From Ruminococcus sp. (lineage in GTDB: Bacteria; Bacillota; Clostridia; Oscillospirales; Ruminococcaceae), in the NCBI GenBank assembly GCA_015066745.1, contig SVNW01000038.1, forward strand, positions 1-33,107: DNA of 33,107 nucleotides, written 5' to 3'. Shown one piece after another: positions 1-7,741 of the stretch. The notes beneath the pieces are model-generated. The model was not told the DNA's origin. It made no database searches and was given only the letters and a program-made list of their open reading frames with translations. The translations under genes and the position numbers were made by a program. Each line of letters begins with the position of its first letter. Within the stretch, counting starts at the first letter, position 1.

Positions 1-124
1 GGGATATAGGGTGTGTGTTACACCCGGTTGTAGTAAACTTGGGTTAGTCCTGGGTTGAACAATAAATAAAATATGTTTTAATAAAATTTTATATTATTTT
101 TATTAAGTTTAATATTTTTAATAA

Positions 125-574
125 CATCACGGAAGTACACAAATTATTGAATTCCCCGAAATACGAACTGCAAGGTTCAATAAAGATTTTTACTTTGGTT
201 TTTACTGTACAATATTACCCCAACAGGCTCGGAGATGGGCGACAAGGTTTACCGGAACAGGGATAATAAACGAATATATTTACACCCCGGATAATAATCT
301 GAAAATTCTTACTTTTCATGAAATGACTGAAGAATGGCTTGACTTTATAACTGTTTGCCGAATGGGCAAGTCTCATACATACGACATTGTCGAAGGTCCG
401 ATGGCAAATGATACAATCTTTAATTATGTTCAGGATTTTGTTGATGGTAAAATTTCAAGAGCAGCATTCTGGGAATTGGCAAAATTCAAAAAACCTACTC
501 ATCAAATCAGTTTTCATACTGCACGAGCTCTCGCAACACTTAAATTCGAGAAAGGATATGAGGTAAATGAATAA
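125..574 (+). pseudogene. DUF3990 family protein, start lost
   Basis: An open frame of 149 codons encodes an almost full-length DUF3990 protein. It begins with HHGST, continues through NKDFYFGFYCT and ends with the conserved stretch around DIVEGPMAND and FHTARALATLKF. The family normally opens with a start codon a few residues before YHGS. Here two TAA codons (119-124) sit directly before the HHGS codons, and there is no ATG, GTG or TTG with a ribosome-binding site. The first in-frame ATG (323) would remove the N-terminal half. From memory, the family has an ADP-ribosyltransferase-like fold, with the HGS and GFYCT segments as candidate NAD-binding motifs. That role is inference. The gene overlaps the next by 8 nt, so the two were an operon. 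A few N-terminal codons appear lost or mutated. Use of a non-standard start codon cannot be excluded. Confidence 0.7.
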
Positions 575-1001
575 AAATAATTCTGATTTGTTTTATACCT
601 GTAGTCTCATTGAATTTATAGGAAGAAAGTGTCATCAAAAAAGAAGTGATATCGTAAAACTCCTTGGAGAAAAAACTATAAACAGAATATACCATAATGC
701 AGATATACTTCATTGTGAGGTAATAGATTCTGTAGCCGACAGATATATCGAATTACTTTCAATACCGGACGGAGATTTTGACAACATTGCTTTATGCAAA
801 TATTTAATCCCCGACTACTGGGCAATAGGTGCCGTATATGAAAGACTGATTGAAGATATATACGATACTGTTACAGCCGAGAATATTATTGCAATCTACA
901 CTTCATGGATAAGTGATGCCATTTCAAATTATAATACTGATTTTTATTATCAAAGTCGTGACTATATAAAAGAGTGCTATATCGCAGATAAAATATTATA
1001 A
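567..1001 (+). CDS. Hypothetical protein, partner of DUF3990 gene
   Basis: A 144-residue cytosolic protein with no signal peptide or membrane segment. The start is the ATG at 567, preceded by GAGG (560-563) and overlapping the DUF3990 frame by 8 nt in the usual translational-coupling arrangement. The sequence has an N-terminal FIGRK..KRSDIVKLLG segment, a central DGDFDNIA..YLIP..WAIGAVY segment and a C-terminal YYQSRDYIKECY segment. I recall this pattern beside DUF3990 genes in clostridial genomes but know no assigned function. If DUF3990 proteins are ADP-ribosyltransferase-like, this protein could be a neutralising or targeting partner, which is speculation. It is intact and followed by a good terminator, although its upstream partner seems damaged. 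Confidence 0.75.
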   Translation: MNKNNSDLFYTCSLIEFIGRKCHQKRSDIVKLLGEKTINRIYHNADILHCEVIDSVADRYIELLSIPDGDFDNIALCKYLIPDYWAIGAVYERLIEDIYDTVTAENIIAIYTSWISDAISNYNTDFYYQSRDYIKECYIADKIL

Positions 1002-1009
1002 TATTTTAA

Positions 1010-1036
1010 GCCACAGAAAACAATCTGTGGCTTTTT
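1010..1036 (+). terminator. Rho-independent terminator
   Basis: A perfect 7-bp stem GCCACAG/CTGTGGC with an 8-nt loop is followed by five T residues. It lies 8 nt after the stop codon of the DUF3990 partner gene and closes that operon. Confidence 0.85.
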
Positions 1037-1111
1037 GTTATTTATTACAGTAAAAACACAAACATAAATATATTATTTTTAAACTATATATTTTTCACCT
1101 TACGCATAATA

Positions 1112-2818
1112 TTAAACTCTATTTTTCCCAACAAGCACTTTCTTTCCCTCAAATGCAAACCCATAATTTACGATCTGATCTTCGCAAATTCCGATATCTA
1201 TGAGATTCTGCTTATAATTTTTATCATCTATCTGCTTCAAAGCATTTTCAAGAGCATCTTCAAGACACTTTTCTCCACGATTTTTGTTTACTACCTTAAA
1301 TTCTATTATAAATGCCTTATCTGCATTTTTGTTTTTCGGTACCAGCATTACATCATATCTTCCAAATCCGCTCTCACGATTTGATAAAACAGCGTATCTG
1401 TCCTGTAATTCCACAAGAAGTCCGAGTACAAGTCCGTGATAAAATCTTTCAGGTGCCAGAAAATCTGATTCATTCTGAGCAGTATCAAATGAACTTATAA
1501 CTGATTTCAAAATACAGTTCATATATTCATTCATTTCATCTACGTCACCTATAAGCATACTGCTTATAAAATCACTATAATTATCGTCTGCTTTTCCAAA
1601 CCATTCTTTTATCAGTCTTCTGAACATAAGCATAACTTCATGATTTACAATCTGAAGTTCATAAATGCCATCATTTATTGAATTTATTTTCAGATATCCG
1701 CTTGCCACAAGCAAACTCCATACTGCATTTTGATTTTCGCTTAACTGATCAAAAACCATTTCTTCGTCTACTGTTTTATAAACGGACTCTCCATTAAGCA
1801 ATTTTTCAAAATCCATTTTAAGTTTTCGACTACCTTCTCTTATAAGTTTACTTACAAGGGAATTTGAACTGGTATTTGCCCAATATGGTTTTAATGCTCC
1901 TTCATCGAGAAAATTTATTATCGACCAAGGATTATAAATATCTTTTGCATTTCCTATCGTAAATCCGTCATACCAGCTCTTTACTTCATCTTTATTGGTA
2001 TATCCATATTCATTCATAGCCTCAAAAACTTCATCTTCTGTAAATCCGAAATAATTCTGATATTTTTCCGATGACATTGAACAGATTTTCAGATTATTCA
2101 GATCAGAAAAAAGTGATTCTCTGCTTACTCTGGTTATTCCGGTCATTACCGAACGGTACATAAATTTATTATTCTTAAAAGTGCTGTTAAAAAACAATCT
2201 CATAAAAGATACAACCTCGTCCCAGATTTCGTTCACCCAGGATTCCTGAAGCGGTGTATCATATTCATCAAGAAGAATAATTACTTTTTTCTTGTAGTGA
2301 GTACACAGAATTCTTGATAAAATATATACTGCATCTTTCGCATCTTCAGATGACCTTTCGATATCGATCTTATAAAGCATATTCTTAAAATCATCTTTTT
2401 CAGAATCTGTAAGAATTGTACTTTGATATATCGTGCTCATAAATTCTTTGTAAAGTTCACTTAATACTTTACAGAAATCATCTTTCATTTCATTAGCGTT
2501 ACTACTTTTTAATTTTGCAAAACTAAGAAAGATAACAGGATATGTACCCTGAAATTTTCTGTATTCCTCATATCTCCAAATATCAAGACCTTCAAACAAA
2601 TCCGATCTGTTTGCATATTTTGTACTAAAAAAACAATCAAGCATATCCATATTCAAAGTTTTTCCGAATCTACGTGGACGTGTTATAAACGTAACTGCAT
2701 CATTACTCTCCCACCAGTCTTTTATAAACATTGTTTTGTCTACAAAAAAACAATTGTTTTCCCTTATCTGACTAAAACTCTGCAAACCTATCGCAACCGG
2801 CTTATTCATCTTTTTCAC
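1112..2818 (-). CDS. AAA-ATPase-like / PD-(D/E)XK nuclease protein
   Basis: A 568-residue cytosolic protein of the AAA-ATPase_like plus PDDEXK_9 type, common in multiple copies in Bacteroidetes and Ruminococcus. The N-terminus holds the family's degenerate P-loop, RPRRFGKTLNM (GKT at about 52-54). A Walker B strand, VIILLDEYDTPL, lies near residue 185. The last 85 residues carry a PD-(D/E)XK-like nuclease core: Asp489 in GRYDVML, then Glu506 and Lys508 in AFIIEFK. The cellular role of the family is not established. Defence, regulation and mobile-element functions have all been considered. The start is the ATG at 2818 with AGGAG a few bases upstream and a sigma-A-like promoter behind it. It is only distantly related to the three tandem AAA/nuclease genes at 17850-22232. 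It is transcribed alone, convergent with the DUF3990 pair. Confidence 0.85.
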   Translation of the reverse strand: MKKMNKPVAIGLQSFSQIRENNCFFVDKTMFIKDWWESNDAVTFITRPRRFGKTLNMDMLDCFFSTKYANRSDLFEGLDIWRYEEYRKFQGTYPVIFLSFAKLKSSNANEMKDDFCKVLSELYKEFMSTIYQSTILTDSEKDDFKNMLYKIDIERSSEDAKDAVYILSRILCTHYKKKVIILLDEYDTPLQESWVNEIWDEVVSFMRLFFNSTFKNNKFMYRSVMTGITRVSRESLFSDLNNLKICSMSSEKYQNYFGFTEDEVFEAMNEYGYTNKDEVKSWYDGFTIGNAKDIYNPWSIINFLDEGALKPYWANTSSNSLVSKLIREGSRKLKMDFEKLLNGESVYKTVDEEMVFDQLSENQNAVWSLLVASGYLKINSINDGIYELQIVNHEVMLMFRRLIKEWFGKADDNYSDFISSMLIGDVDEMNEYMNCILKSVISSFDTAQNESDFLAPERFYHGLVLGLLVELQDRYAVLSNRESGFGRYDVMLVPKNKNADKAFIIEFKVVNKNRGEKCLEDALENALKQIDDKNYKQNLIDIGICEDQIVNYGFAFEGKKVLVGKNRV

Positions 2819-2873
2819 TCCTATTGAAAGTATTTTTTCTATTTACATCTGTTCATTCTCTCTAGATATATTT

Positions 2874-2902
2874 AGTATAACATTTTTTTGTATTGTTAGC
2901 AA
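2874..2902 (-). promoter_or_regulatory. Sigma-A-like promoter of the AAA/nuclease gene
   Basis: Read on the minus strand, TTGCTA (2897-2902) and TATACT (2874-2879) are separated by 17 nt and lie about 55 nt upstream of the start codon. Confidence 0.6.
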
Positions 2903-2931
2903 GGTTACAATATTATTATGAATAATCACTA

Positions 2932-2966
2932 AAAAAACGCCACAAATATAAATGTGACGTTTTTTC
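2932..2966 (-). terminator. Rho-independent terminator, duplicate of the one at 7041
   Basis: An inverted repeat of the type AACGYCACA/TGTGRCGTT has T-runs on both strands. It lies 8 nt beyond the stop of the 36-codon remnant and would end the ABC transporter transcript. It is nearly the same sequence as the terminator at 7041-7072, as part of a longer direct repeat. Confidence 0.75.
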
Positions 2967-2973
2967 ATAATTA

Positions 2974-3084
2974 TTATTCCCACTTTTTCGCATTTTCATA
3001 TATGCAGTAAAAGTATTTTTCCAGTTCTTTTTCGCTCATTTCAAACATACAACAGTATTTTATTTCAACATTTTCAGTTGACAT
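2974..3084 (-). pseudogene. 3' remnant of a small secreted-protein gene, still a 36-codon ORF
   Basis: The frame encodes 36 residues ending in YFYCIYENAKKWE, the exact C-terminus of the secreted protein at 7081-7512. The preceding residues are also similar (EMSEKELEK here, EMNEEELEE there). The similarity continues through the stop codon into the terminator, so this is a duplicated gene 3' end rather than an independent domain. Upstream of the match the frame continues for about 15 unrelated residues to an ATG at 3084, 9 nt after the ATPase stop codon. The ribosome-binding site is poor (AGGA about 14 nt away). Without the signal peptide it is probably not functional, although it could be translated as the last cistron of the transporter operon. 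Confidence 0.7.
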
Positions 3085-3093
3085 ATTCCATTA

Positions 3094-3756
3094 TTATTTC
3101 CTATCTTCAATCAATCCATCTTCAATCTGTATAATACGATCACAATTGTTAGCTACTTTCATATCATGTGTAACTATTATTATTGTTTTTCCGTCTTTAT
3201 TAATCGCTTTAAAACATTCCAATATATCTTTACTTGTATTAGTATCAAGTGCTCCGGTAGGTTCATCAGCAAGAATAACTGGAGTATTTGTTACTAACGC
3301 TCTTGCAATTGCACATCTTTGTTGCTGACCGCCGGACATCTGCAATGGTAATTTATCTTTCATCTCGGCTATACCCATCTGCTCTAATTTTTCCATTATA
3401 ATCTTTTTTCTGTTTTTTATCTTACGAGCAATAAGTGGCATTTCAACATTTTCATATACTGTATATTTATTCATCAAAGCAAAATTCTGAAAAATAAAAC
3501 TGATATTCTCTTTTCTGAATAAATGCATTTCTGAAGGAGAATAAGCTGATATATCTGTACCGTTGAAATAATATCTGCCGGATGTCATATTTTCCATACC
3601 ACCAAGTATGTGAAGCAAAGTTGATTTACCTGAACCGGAAGTTCCTATTATAGCAATCAACTCACCTTCTTTTATTTCTGCATTTATATCTTTTAATGCA
3701 TGAGTATATATTCCATTTACAATGAAATCTTTTTTTACATGTTCAAGTTTAATCAT
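3094..3756 (-). CDS. MacB/LolD-type ABC transporter ATPase
   Basis: A 220-residue ATP-binding subunit of the MacB/LolD type, which energises FtsX-like permeases. It has Walker A GTSGSGKST (about 38-46), a Q-loop region IFQNFALMNKYTVYENVEMP, signature MSGGQQQRCAIARAL, Walker B VILADEPTGALD and the switch His in VTHDM. The start is the ATG at 3756, with GGAGG five bases upstream, rather than the earlier TTG at 3768. This gives an 8-nt overlap with the upstream permease gene, consistent with translational coupling. The three transporter genes and the small secreted protein at 6272 read in one direction. The layout resembles bacteriocin-export or immunity loci and peptide-sensing exporters. The substrate cannot be read from the sequence. 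Confidence 0.92.
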   Translation of the reverse strand: MIKLEHVKKDFIVNGIYTHALKDINAEIKEGELIAIIGTSGSGKSTLLHILGGMENMTSGRYYFNGTDISAYSPSEMHLFRKENISFIFQNFALMNKYTVYENVEMPLIARKIKNRKKIIMEKLEQMGIAEMKDKLPLQMSGGQQQRCAIARALVTNTPVILADEPTGALDTNTSKDILECFKAINKDGKTIIIVTHDMKVANNCDRIIQIEDGLIEDRK

Positions 3757-4993
3757 TTTGTCCTCCAATCATTCTAAGCGGTGATAATTTTCTTAATATT
3801 ACTATTGAAAACAATGTTATAAAAACAGTTATTAATCCAATAACTGAAAGTGATAACGGTATAGCTATATGAACTATTATTCTATTAAAAACATCGCTCA
3901 TATCCTCAGAACCTTTAAAAACAAGATTAACAGCCAGTAGGCAGATAATAATACTTATTAAAAAAGCGAACACTGATACAGCAATATTTTTTATTGTAAT
4001 TATTTTGCTGATATCAGATATAGAAAAACCATTTGCGTACATTATTCCGTAGTTTCTCATCTGGCTGAGTAAATCAAGTATGTGGGTACATATAAGCATA
4101 AGTATACAAGATATACATACTATCGTTATAAGTTTATATAAAATGTTTTTTATAAACAACCATTCCTGATTTGCCATTTCATACTTATCATTAAGCGTAG
4201 TATAGAGAATATAATCTTCCATATCATATTTTTCAGCTACACTGTAAAGTTTCTCTATAGCCTGATTTATATTATATCCTTTATTTGCACAAAGTAAAAA
4301 TCTAGATGTATGATAATCCGAGAAGCATAATATCTCATATTTCATATCATGTGTAACAGAATAACTTGTTGCACTTATTCCAGATGTAAAATTATCATCA
4401 AAAAAAATTTGCGATTCGTCAAGAATACCGGCAACTTTAAATTTATAACCATTTACCTCATATTCTGTTCCTGGATTAATAAAATCTTTATATCCAGAAC
4501 CAAGATATAAATAATCCGTGTCGCTTTCAAATTTCATTTCAGAAGGATGCGTTCCGGAAGTTATCTCAATTTTAAACATATCTGTAGCATTTTTATGTAT
4601 TGAAGTCATATTTAAATATTCATCAAAAGTACCTCCGCCTTTTTTTTGTATTTCATATAATTCCGGAATAGGCAGATAACCGCCTGTCGAATATGAACCT
4701 ATACAATTTATTTCTGCTTCTTCCGAAACGTCATCTAAAAACTCACTAATTTTTAACTGCATTTCTTTCAGTTGTTCAAGCCCCATATTATCGCCATAAT
4801 CGATATCTAATTCAGCTGTACAATCTACTCCACATACGAGAAGAGTATCTATAGTTTCATAGACTTCATCACGATTTTCAGATAATATAACAGACAGCAT
4901 TATGACAAGTGTGCTTACAACTATAAGAAATACCGAAAGTAATGATCTACGTATATTTTTTGACAAAAAATCAAAAGCAAAATTCAGTATCAT
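3749..4993 (-). CDS. FtsX/MacB-like ABC transporter permease
   Basis: A 414-residue membrane protein with FtsX-type topology. One transmembrane segment lies near the N-terminus (about 14-34), followed by a large extracytoplasmic domain of about 240 residues and three C-terminal helices (about 283-305, 335-358 and 383-407). The segment RNYGIMYANGFS before the third helix matches the cytoplasmic coupling loop of such permeases. In the family these mechanotransmission proteins work with a MacB/LolD ATPase, here the next gene (8-nt overlap). AAGGAG lies 7 nt before the ATG. The other permease gene ends 34 nt upstream, so the transporter is probably a heterodimer of two different half-permeases. 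Confidence 0.85.
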   Translation of the reverse strand: MILNFAFDFLSKNIRRSLLSVFLIVVSTLVIMLSVILSENRDEVYETIDTLLVCGVDCTAELDIDYGDNMGLEQLKEMQLKISEFLDDVSEEAEINCIGSYSTGGYLPIPELYEIQKKGGGTFDEYLNMTSIHKNATDMFKIEITSGTHPSEMKFESDTDYLYLGSGYKDFINPGTEYEVNGYKFKVAGILDESQIFFDDNFTSGISATSYSVTHDMKYEILCFSDYHTSRFLLCANKGYNINQAIEKLYSVAEKYDMEDYILYTTLNDKYEMANQEWLFIKNILYKLITIVCISCILMLICTHILDLLSQMRNYGIMYANGFSISDISKIITIKNIAVSVFAFLISIIICLLAVNLVFKGSEDMSDVFNRIIVHIAIPLSLSVIGLITVFITLFSIVILRKLSPLRMIGGQND

Positions 4994-5027
4994 ACCATAA
5001 CTCCTTAAATTATTTTATCTATCACAT

Positions 5028-6143
5028 TTACGATTTAATTTCTTCGGTCAATATCAGTTTATTTAACCTTTGAAAAAGATAAAACGCACATAGTATTACT
5101 TCTAATATCATACCAACACAAATAATTCCGAATTTCGCCAAAGATAAACTATCAAATATCATTCTGTCATTCATAATAAATCTAAAAACAATATTAGAAA
5201 TAACTGCTATAATTACAGAAGGAATTGATAAAAATAAAATATCAACAATCAACATCTTAAAAATCTGTAAATTTGAAAAACCATACGCTTTTCTTATAGA
5301 AATCTCCTTTTTTCTCTGACTAAGCCACAAAAAAGATATACAAAAACACGTATATAAGGAAAACAATATACATACAGGCAAGAAAATCATATTTAAAAGC
5401 TTATTAGTAGCATCCAGATGATAATTTGCCTGCTTAATATTCTCCTCTTTTTCTAAAACTACAGGATAATCTTTCAATGAATCTAATATCAATTGATAGT
5501 CATCATCGATTGAAGAATTGCTGTATAATTTTATTCTCAAAAATTTTGATTGCATTCTTTCAACCATATTTTCCAATAGTTTTTCTTTCATATCATCGTT
5601 GCAGTTATTCCAGAACATATACATAGAATAATCTATACCTGATGAATACTCATCGTTTAAAACATAAGACACTTCGGTCGGTATTTCATTTACCATCAAA
5701 ATATTATCTTCGCAGTATTTCAACATACTCTTCCCCACTATAATGGGATTTTGTGTTGATTTTAACGGAAAAGAAATCTTTTCACCTGTTTGTGTAATCA
5801 TTTCAGGATATTCGTTCATATTTATCATAAGTTCAATCTCAAATTGCTCAAGCTGATTCGAGATATCATTCACAGTATTGTCAAAACATACATTACAATT
5901 TGTACTCTGTGATGCAATAATAATCTGTTTCAAAATCTCCTTTGTCATTTCATCATCTATATCTTCTTGCTTATCTATCAAATAATAATTCTGATTTTCA
6001 AACTGTGTCAGGACGTTTTTTTGTTTTAACTCAATAATTATGATGTCTGCTATATAAATTAATATAAACGCCGAAACAAACAACCCAATCATTAATAAAT
6101 AACCCGAAAACCCAAACCTCGTATATCTGTGTTTTATCTTCAT
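5028..6143 (-). CDS. FtsX/MacB-like ABC transporter permease, second subunit
   Basis: A 371-residue membrane protein with the same topology as its neighbour. It has an N-terminal transmembrane helix (about 13-36), an extracytoplasmic domain of about 200 residues and three C-terminal helices (about 250-275, 295-320 and 335-360). The loop SQRKKEISIRKAYGFSNLQI between helices two and three is the classic FtsX coupling-loop sequence. The extracytoplasmic domain is not recognisable and differs from that of the other permease. AGAGGG precedes the ATG by 8 nt. A strong hairpin terminator separates it from the secreted-protein gene upstream, so it is expressed by read-through or from its own promoter. 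Its role in exporting or resisting the secreted protein is inferred from position only. Confidence 0.85.
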   Translation of the reverse strand: MKIKHRYTRFGFSGYLLMIGLFVSAFILIYIADIIIIELKQKNVLTQFENQNYYLIDKQEDIDDEMTKEILKQIIIASQSTNCNVCFDNTVNDISNQLEQFEIELMINMNEYPEMITQTGEKISFPLKSTQNPIIVGKSMLKYCEDNILMVNEIPTEVSYVLNDEYSSGIDYSMYMFWNNCNDDMKEKLLENMVERMQSKFLRIKLYSNSSIDDDYQLILDSLKDYPVVLEKEENIKQANYHLDATNKLLNMIFLPVCILFSLYTCFCISFLWLSQRKKEISIRKAYGFSNLQIFKMLIVDILFLSIPSVIIAVISNIVFRFIMNDRMIFDSLSLAKFGIICVGMILEVILCAFYLFQRLNKLILTEEIKS

Positions 6144-6165
6144 ATACTACACCCTCTTTACAGCA

Positions 6166-6202
6166 TAAAAAGCATTACAGATACAACACTGTAATGCTTT
6201 TT
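6166..6202 (-). terminator. Terminator between secreted-protein gene and permease genes
   Basis: A perfect 14-bp inverted repeat, AAAAAGCATTACAG and its complement, with an 8-nt loop and T-runs on both strands. It lies between the stop of the secreted-protein gene and the start of the permease gene. It is well placed to give more secreted protein than transporter. Confidence 0.8.
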
Positions 6203-6271
6203 ACTGTTAATGAATCACTTCAATTTTATAAACAACAAAATTATGCACATATGTTGTATAAAATAAAAATA

Positions 6272-6685
6272 TTAATCTAAATCTACTGTTATAGTTTCTC
6301 TCGCAGTTCCACATTTCATTTCAAGAGCCGCTCTATTTCCACCATAACCAGTCTTTACATTTGTTTTATTAATTCTTCTTCGAGTACAATAAAGATATTC
6401 TTTAGGTAACATATCAGAATCTGTACCAGCACGAACAGCAACATAGCCACCATCAGGTATACAACTTACTGCTAATTCATCACCATACAAGAAAGCATTA
6501 TAGTTCACCTGATCTTGGCACCACAATGGTCCCTCTACCCCATTAATATATCCATCAAGGTAAACGTCACCTTCGCTTATTATAGTTGTTGCATACCCTG
6601 CATATATTGTCGCTGGTATAGCTGCAAAAGCCATAGCAAAAGCACCAATAACTGAAACTTTTCTAAATAAATTCTTCACGTTCAT
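6272..6685 (-). CDS. Small secreted four-cysteine protein, possible transporter substrate
   Basis: A 137-residue protein with a clear Sec signal peptide: basic start, hydrophobic core SVIGAFAMAFAAIPATIYA and probable cleavage after residue 29. The mature part of about 108 residues has short alternating polar and aromatic stretches suggesting beta-strands. It has four cysteines (56, 75, 100, 125) that could form two disulfides, and a basic RRRINK patch near residue 103. I do not recognise the family. GGAGG precedes the ATG. It is the first gene of a cluster with two FtsX-like permeases and a MacB-like ATPase. The same layout, secreted beta-rich peptide followed by FtsX-type transporter, is seen in lactococcin-972-type bacteriocin loci, but no sequence match to that bacteriocin is visible. 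A bacteriocin or a cell-envelope protein are the main alternatives. Confidence 0.8.
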   Translation of the reverse strand: MNVKNLFRKVSVIGAFAMAFAAIPATIYAGYATTIISEGDVYLDGYINGVEGPLWCQDQVNYNAFLYGDELAVSCIPDGGYVAVRAGTDSDMLPKEYLYCTRRRINKTNVKTGYGGNRAALEMKCGTARETITVDLD

Positions 6686-7040
6686 TAGATTTCCTCCATA
6701 ACGTCATCATATCTGTCTTTAACATTTCCTTTTATGCTGTATTAACCTGCTGATTCTCATATCCATTGCTTGTTTTACAATAACTCAACCATATATAAAT
6801 TCTAGTATTTATTTTAATAAAAGCATTAGCTAAAACATATTAGTTTATTGTGAATTTCAGGAAAAATATATACATTAAAAAGCAAGTTAATCAGCATATT
6901 TATTATACCAAAATACAACTATACTGTCAATTGAACGTACAAACAAAAGTTATGAAAAAAAAAAAAAAAAAAATAGATATTTTGCATTACAATAATTGGA
7001 CTAACTTTTTTTCTGAAACATATTCTAAATTCACAAAGTA
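6686..7040. other. Intergenic region with A19 tract and inverted repeat
   Basis: No gene is supported here. The region holds a run of 19 A residues (6955-6973). It also has a 10-bp perfect inverted repeat, TTGTGAATTT at 6848-6857 and AAATTCACAA at 7029-7038, bracketing about 190 bp and including the A-run. Adjacent bases extend the match imperfectly (CAGGAAAAA against TTTTTTCTG). This could be a decayed miniature element, but no target-site duplication is visible. The promoter of the gene at 6272 should lie in the left part. I found no convincing hexamer pair. Confidence 0.4.
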
Positions 7041-7072
7041 AAAAACGCCACAAATTGATGTGACGTTTTTTT
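7041..7072 (-). terminator. Rho-independent terminator
   Basis: Stem AAAACGCCACA paired with TGTGACGTTTT, with a short loop and T-runs on both strands. It lies just after the stop of the secreted-protein gene at 7081. Its duplicate is at 2932-2966. Confidence 0.8.
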
Positions 7073-7080
7073 CATAATCA

Positions 7081-7512
7081 TTATTCCCACTTTTTCGCAT
7101 TTTCATATATGCAGTAAAAGTATTCTTCCAGTTCTTCTTCGTTCATTTCAAGCATAATACGGTACTCCGATTCGGCATCTTCGCCGATTGCCTCACGCTG
7201 TTCCTTGCTTGCCAGCTTGTAATCAGCACCATACTTCTCATTAAATTCCACAAGCGCTTTTTCTATCTTTGCCCGTTTGGTTTCTTCATCTTCTACAGAA
7301 GCATAAGTAACTGTTTTCGTGCCATCAACCGATATACTTGCCGTAAACGGCAAATTGCTCTCACTTTCATAATAAGGAAGTGTCTTTGCCTGCACATCAC
7401 CTGTATCAATGTACATCACATCTTCCGAATCGGCAATAACACTCTGACTGCTTACAGAACAGATACAAACAAGTGCAATTGCAAATGCAGTACATAGCAA
7501 ACTCTTTTTCAA
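7081..7512 (-). CDS. Small secreted protein of unknown function
   Basis: A 143-residue exported protein. The start chosen is TTG at 7512, because AGGAGG lies 9 nt upstream and the residues after it form a proper signal peptide (KKSLLCTAFAIALVCICSVS, cleavage near SVIA-DSED). The longer frame reaching 7584 would begin inside the -35 box and is rejected. The mature part has a strand-rich segment (PFTASISVDGTKTVTYASV) followed by a charged helical segment (KIEKALVEFNEKYGADYKLA) and an acidic C-terminus ending in YFYCIYENAKKWE. I do not recognise the family. The last 30 or so codons and the terminator are duplicated at 2931-3050. The gene has its own consensus promoter and terminator, so it is a single transcription unit. 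Confidence 0.75.
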   Translation of the reverse strand: MKKSLLCTAFAIALVCICSVSSQSVIADSEDVMYIDTGDVQAKTLPYYESESNLPFTASISVDGTKTVTYASVEDEETKRAKIEKALVEFNEKYGADYKLASKEQREAIGEDAESEYRIMLEMNEEELEEYFYCIYENAKKWE

Positions 7513-7555
7513 ATTTACCACCCTCCTTTCAATAAAAAAATCCTCCCTTACCTTT

Positions 7556-7584
7556 ATTTTACCACTACATATCAGACCTGTCAA
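7556..7584 (-). promoter_or_regulatory. Sigma-A promoter of the secreted-protein gene
   Basis: TTGACA (7579-7584) and TAAAAT (7556-7561), read on the minus strand, have exactly 17 nt between them. The start codon at 7512 lies about 37 nt downstream of the expected transcription start. Confidence 0.8.
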
Positions 7585-7626
7585 TCAGCACATTGCTCAA
7601 AAAAATCCTTATGCAAAATAAACAAC

Positions 7627-7723
7627 AAAAAAGCAGAGAACATTGTTATTTCACGGTTGCCGAATATATAACAGAACCCGACAAATTTTTAAGAGAAACA
7701 ACAATAATATTCTCTGCTTTTTT
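7627..7723 (-). terminator. Long-armed terminator behind the carB 3' fragment
   Basis: Two arms of about 26 nt, 7627-7652 and 7695-7723, form an imperfect inverted repeat (GAAAYAACAAT then TTCTCTGCTTTTTT) with a 42-nt loop and T-runs on both sides. It follows the carB fragment stop by about 18 nt. It is plausibly the original terminator of the pyrimidine operon, stranded here when the operon end was split. Confidence 0.6.
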
Positions 7724-7741
7724 ATTTAAAAAATCTACAAC

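Noticed and set aside
1..124. Hairpin GGGTGT/ACACCC at 8-24 and AT-rich palindromic stretch 75-110
   Set aside because: Too short or low-complexity to call. No gene or terminator context is visible at the window edge.
6272..6685. Assignment as lactococcin-972-type bacteriocin
   Set aside because: The gene layout is similar, but the sequence has no visible match to that family and has four cysteines.
6850..7041. 63-codon plus-strand ORF rich in lysine
   Set aside because: It runs across the A19 tract, has no ribosome-binding site and no recognisable composition. It is a chance frame in intergenic DNA.
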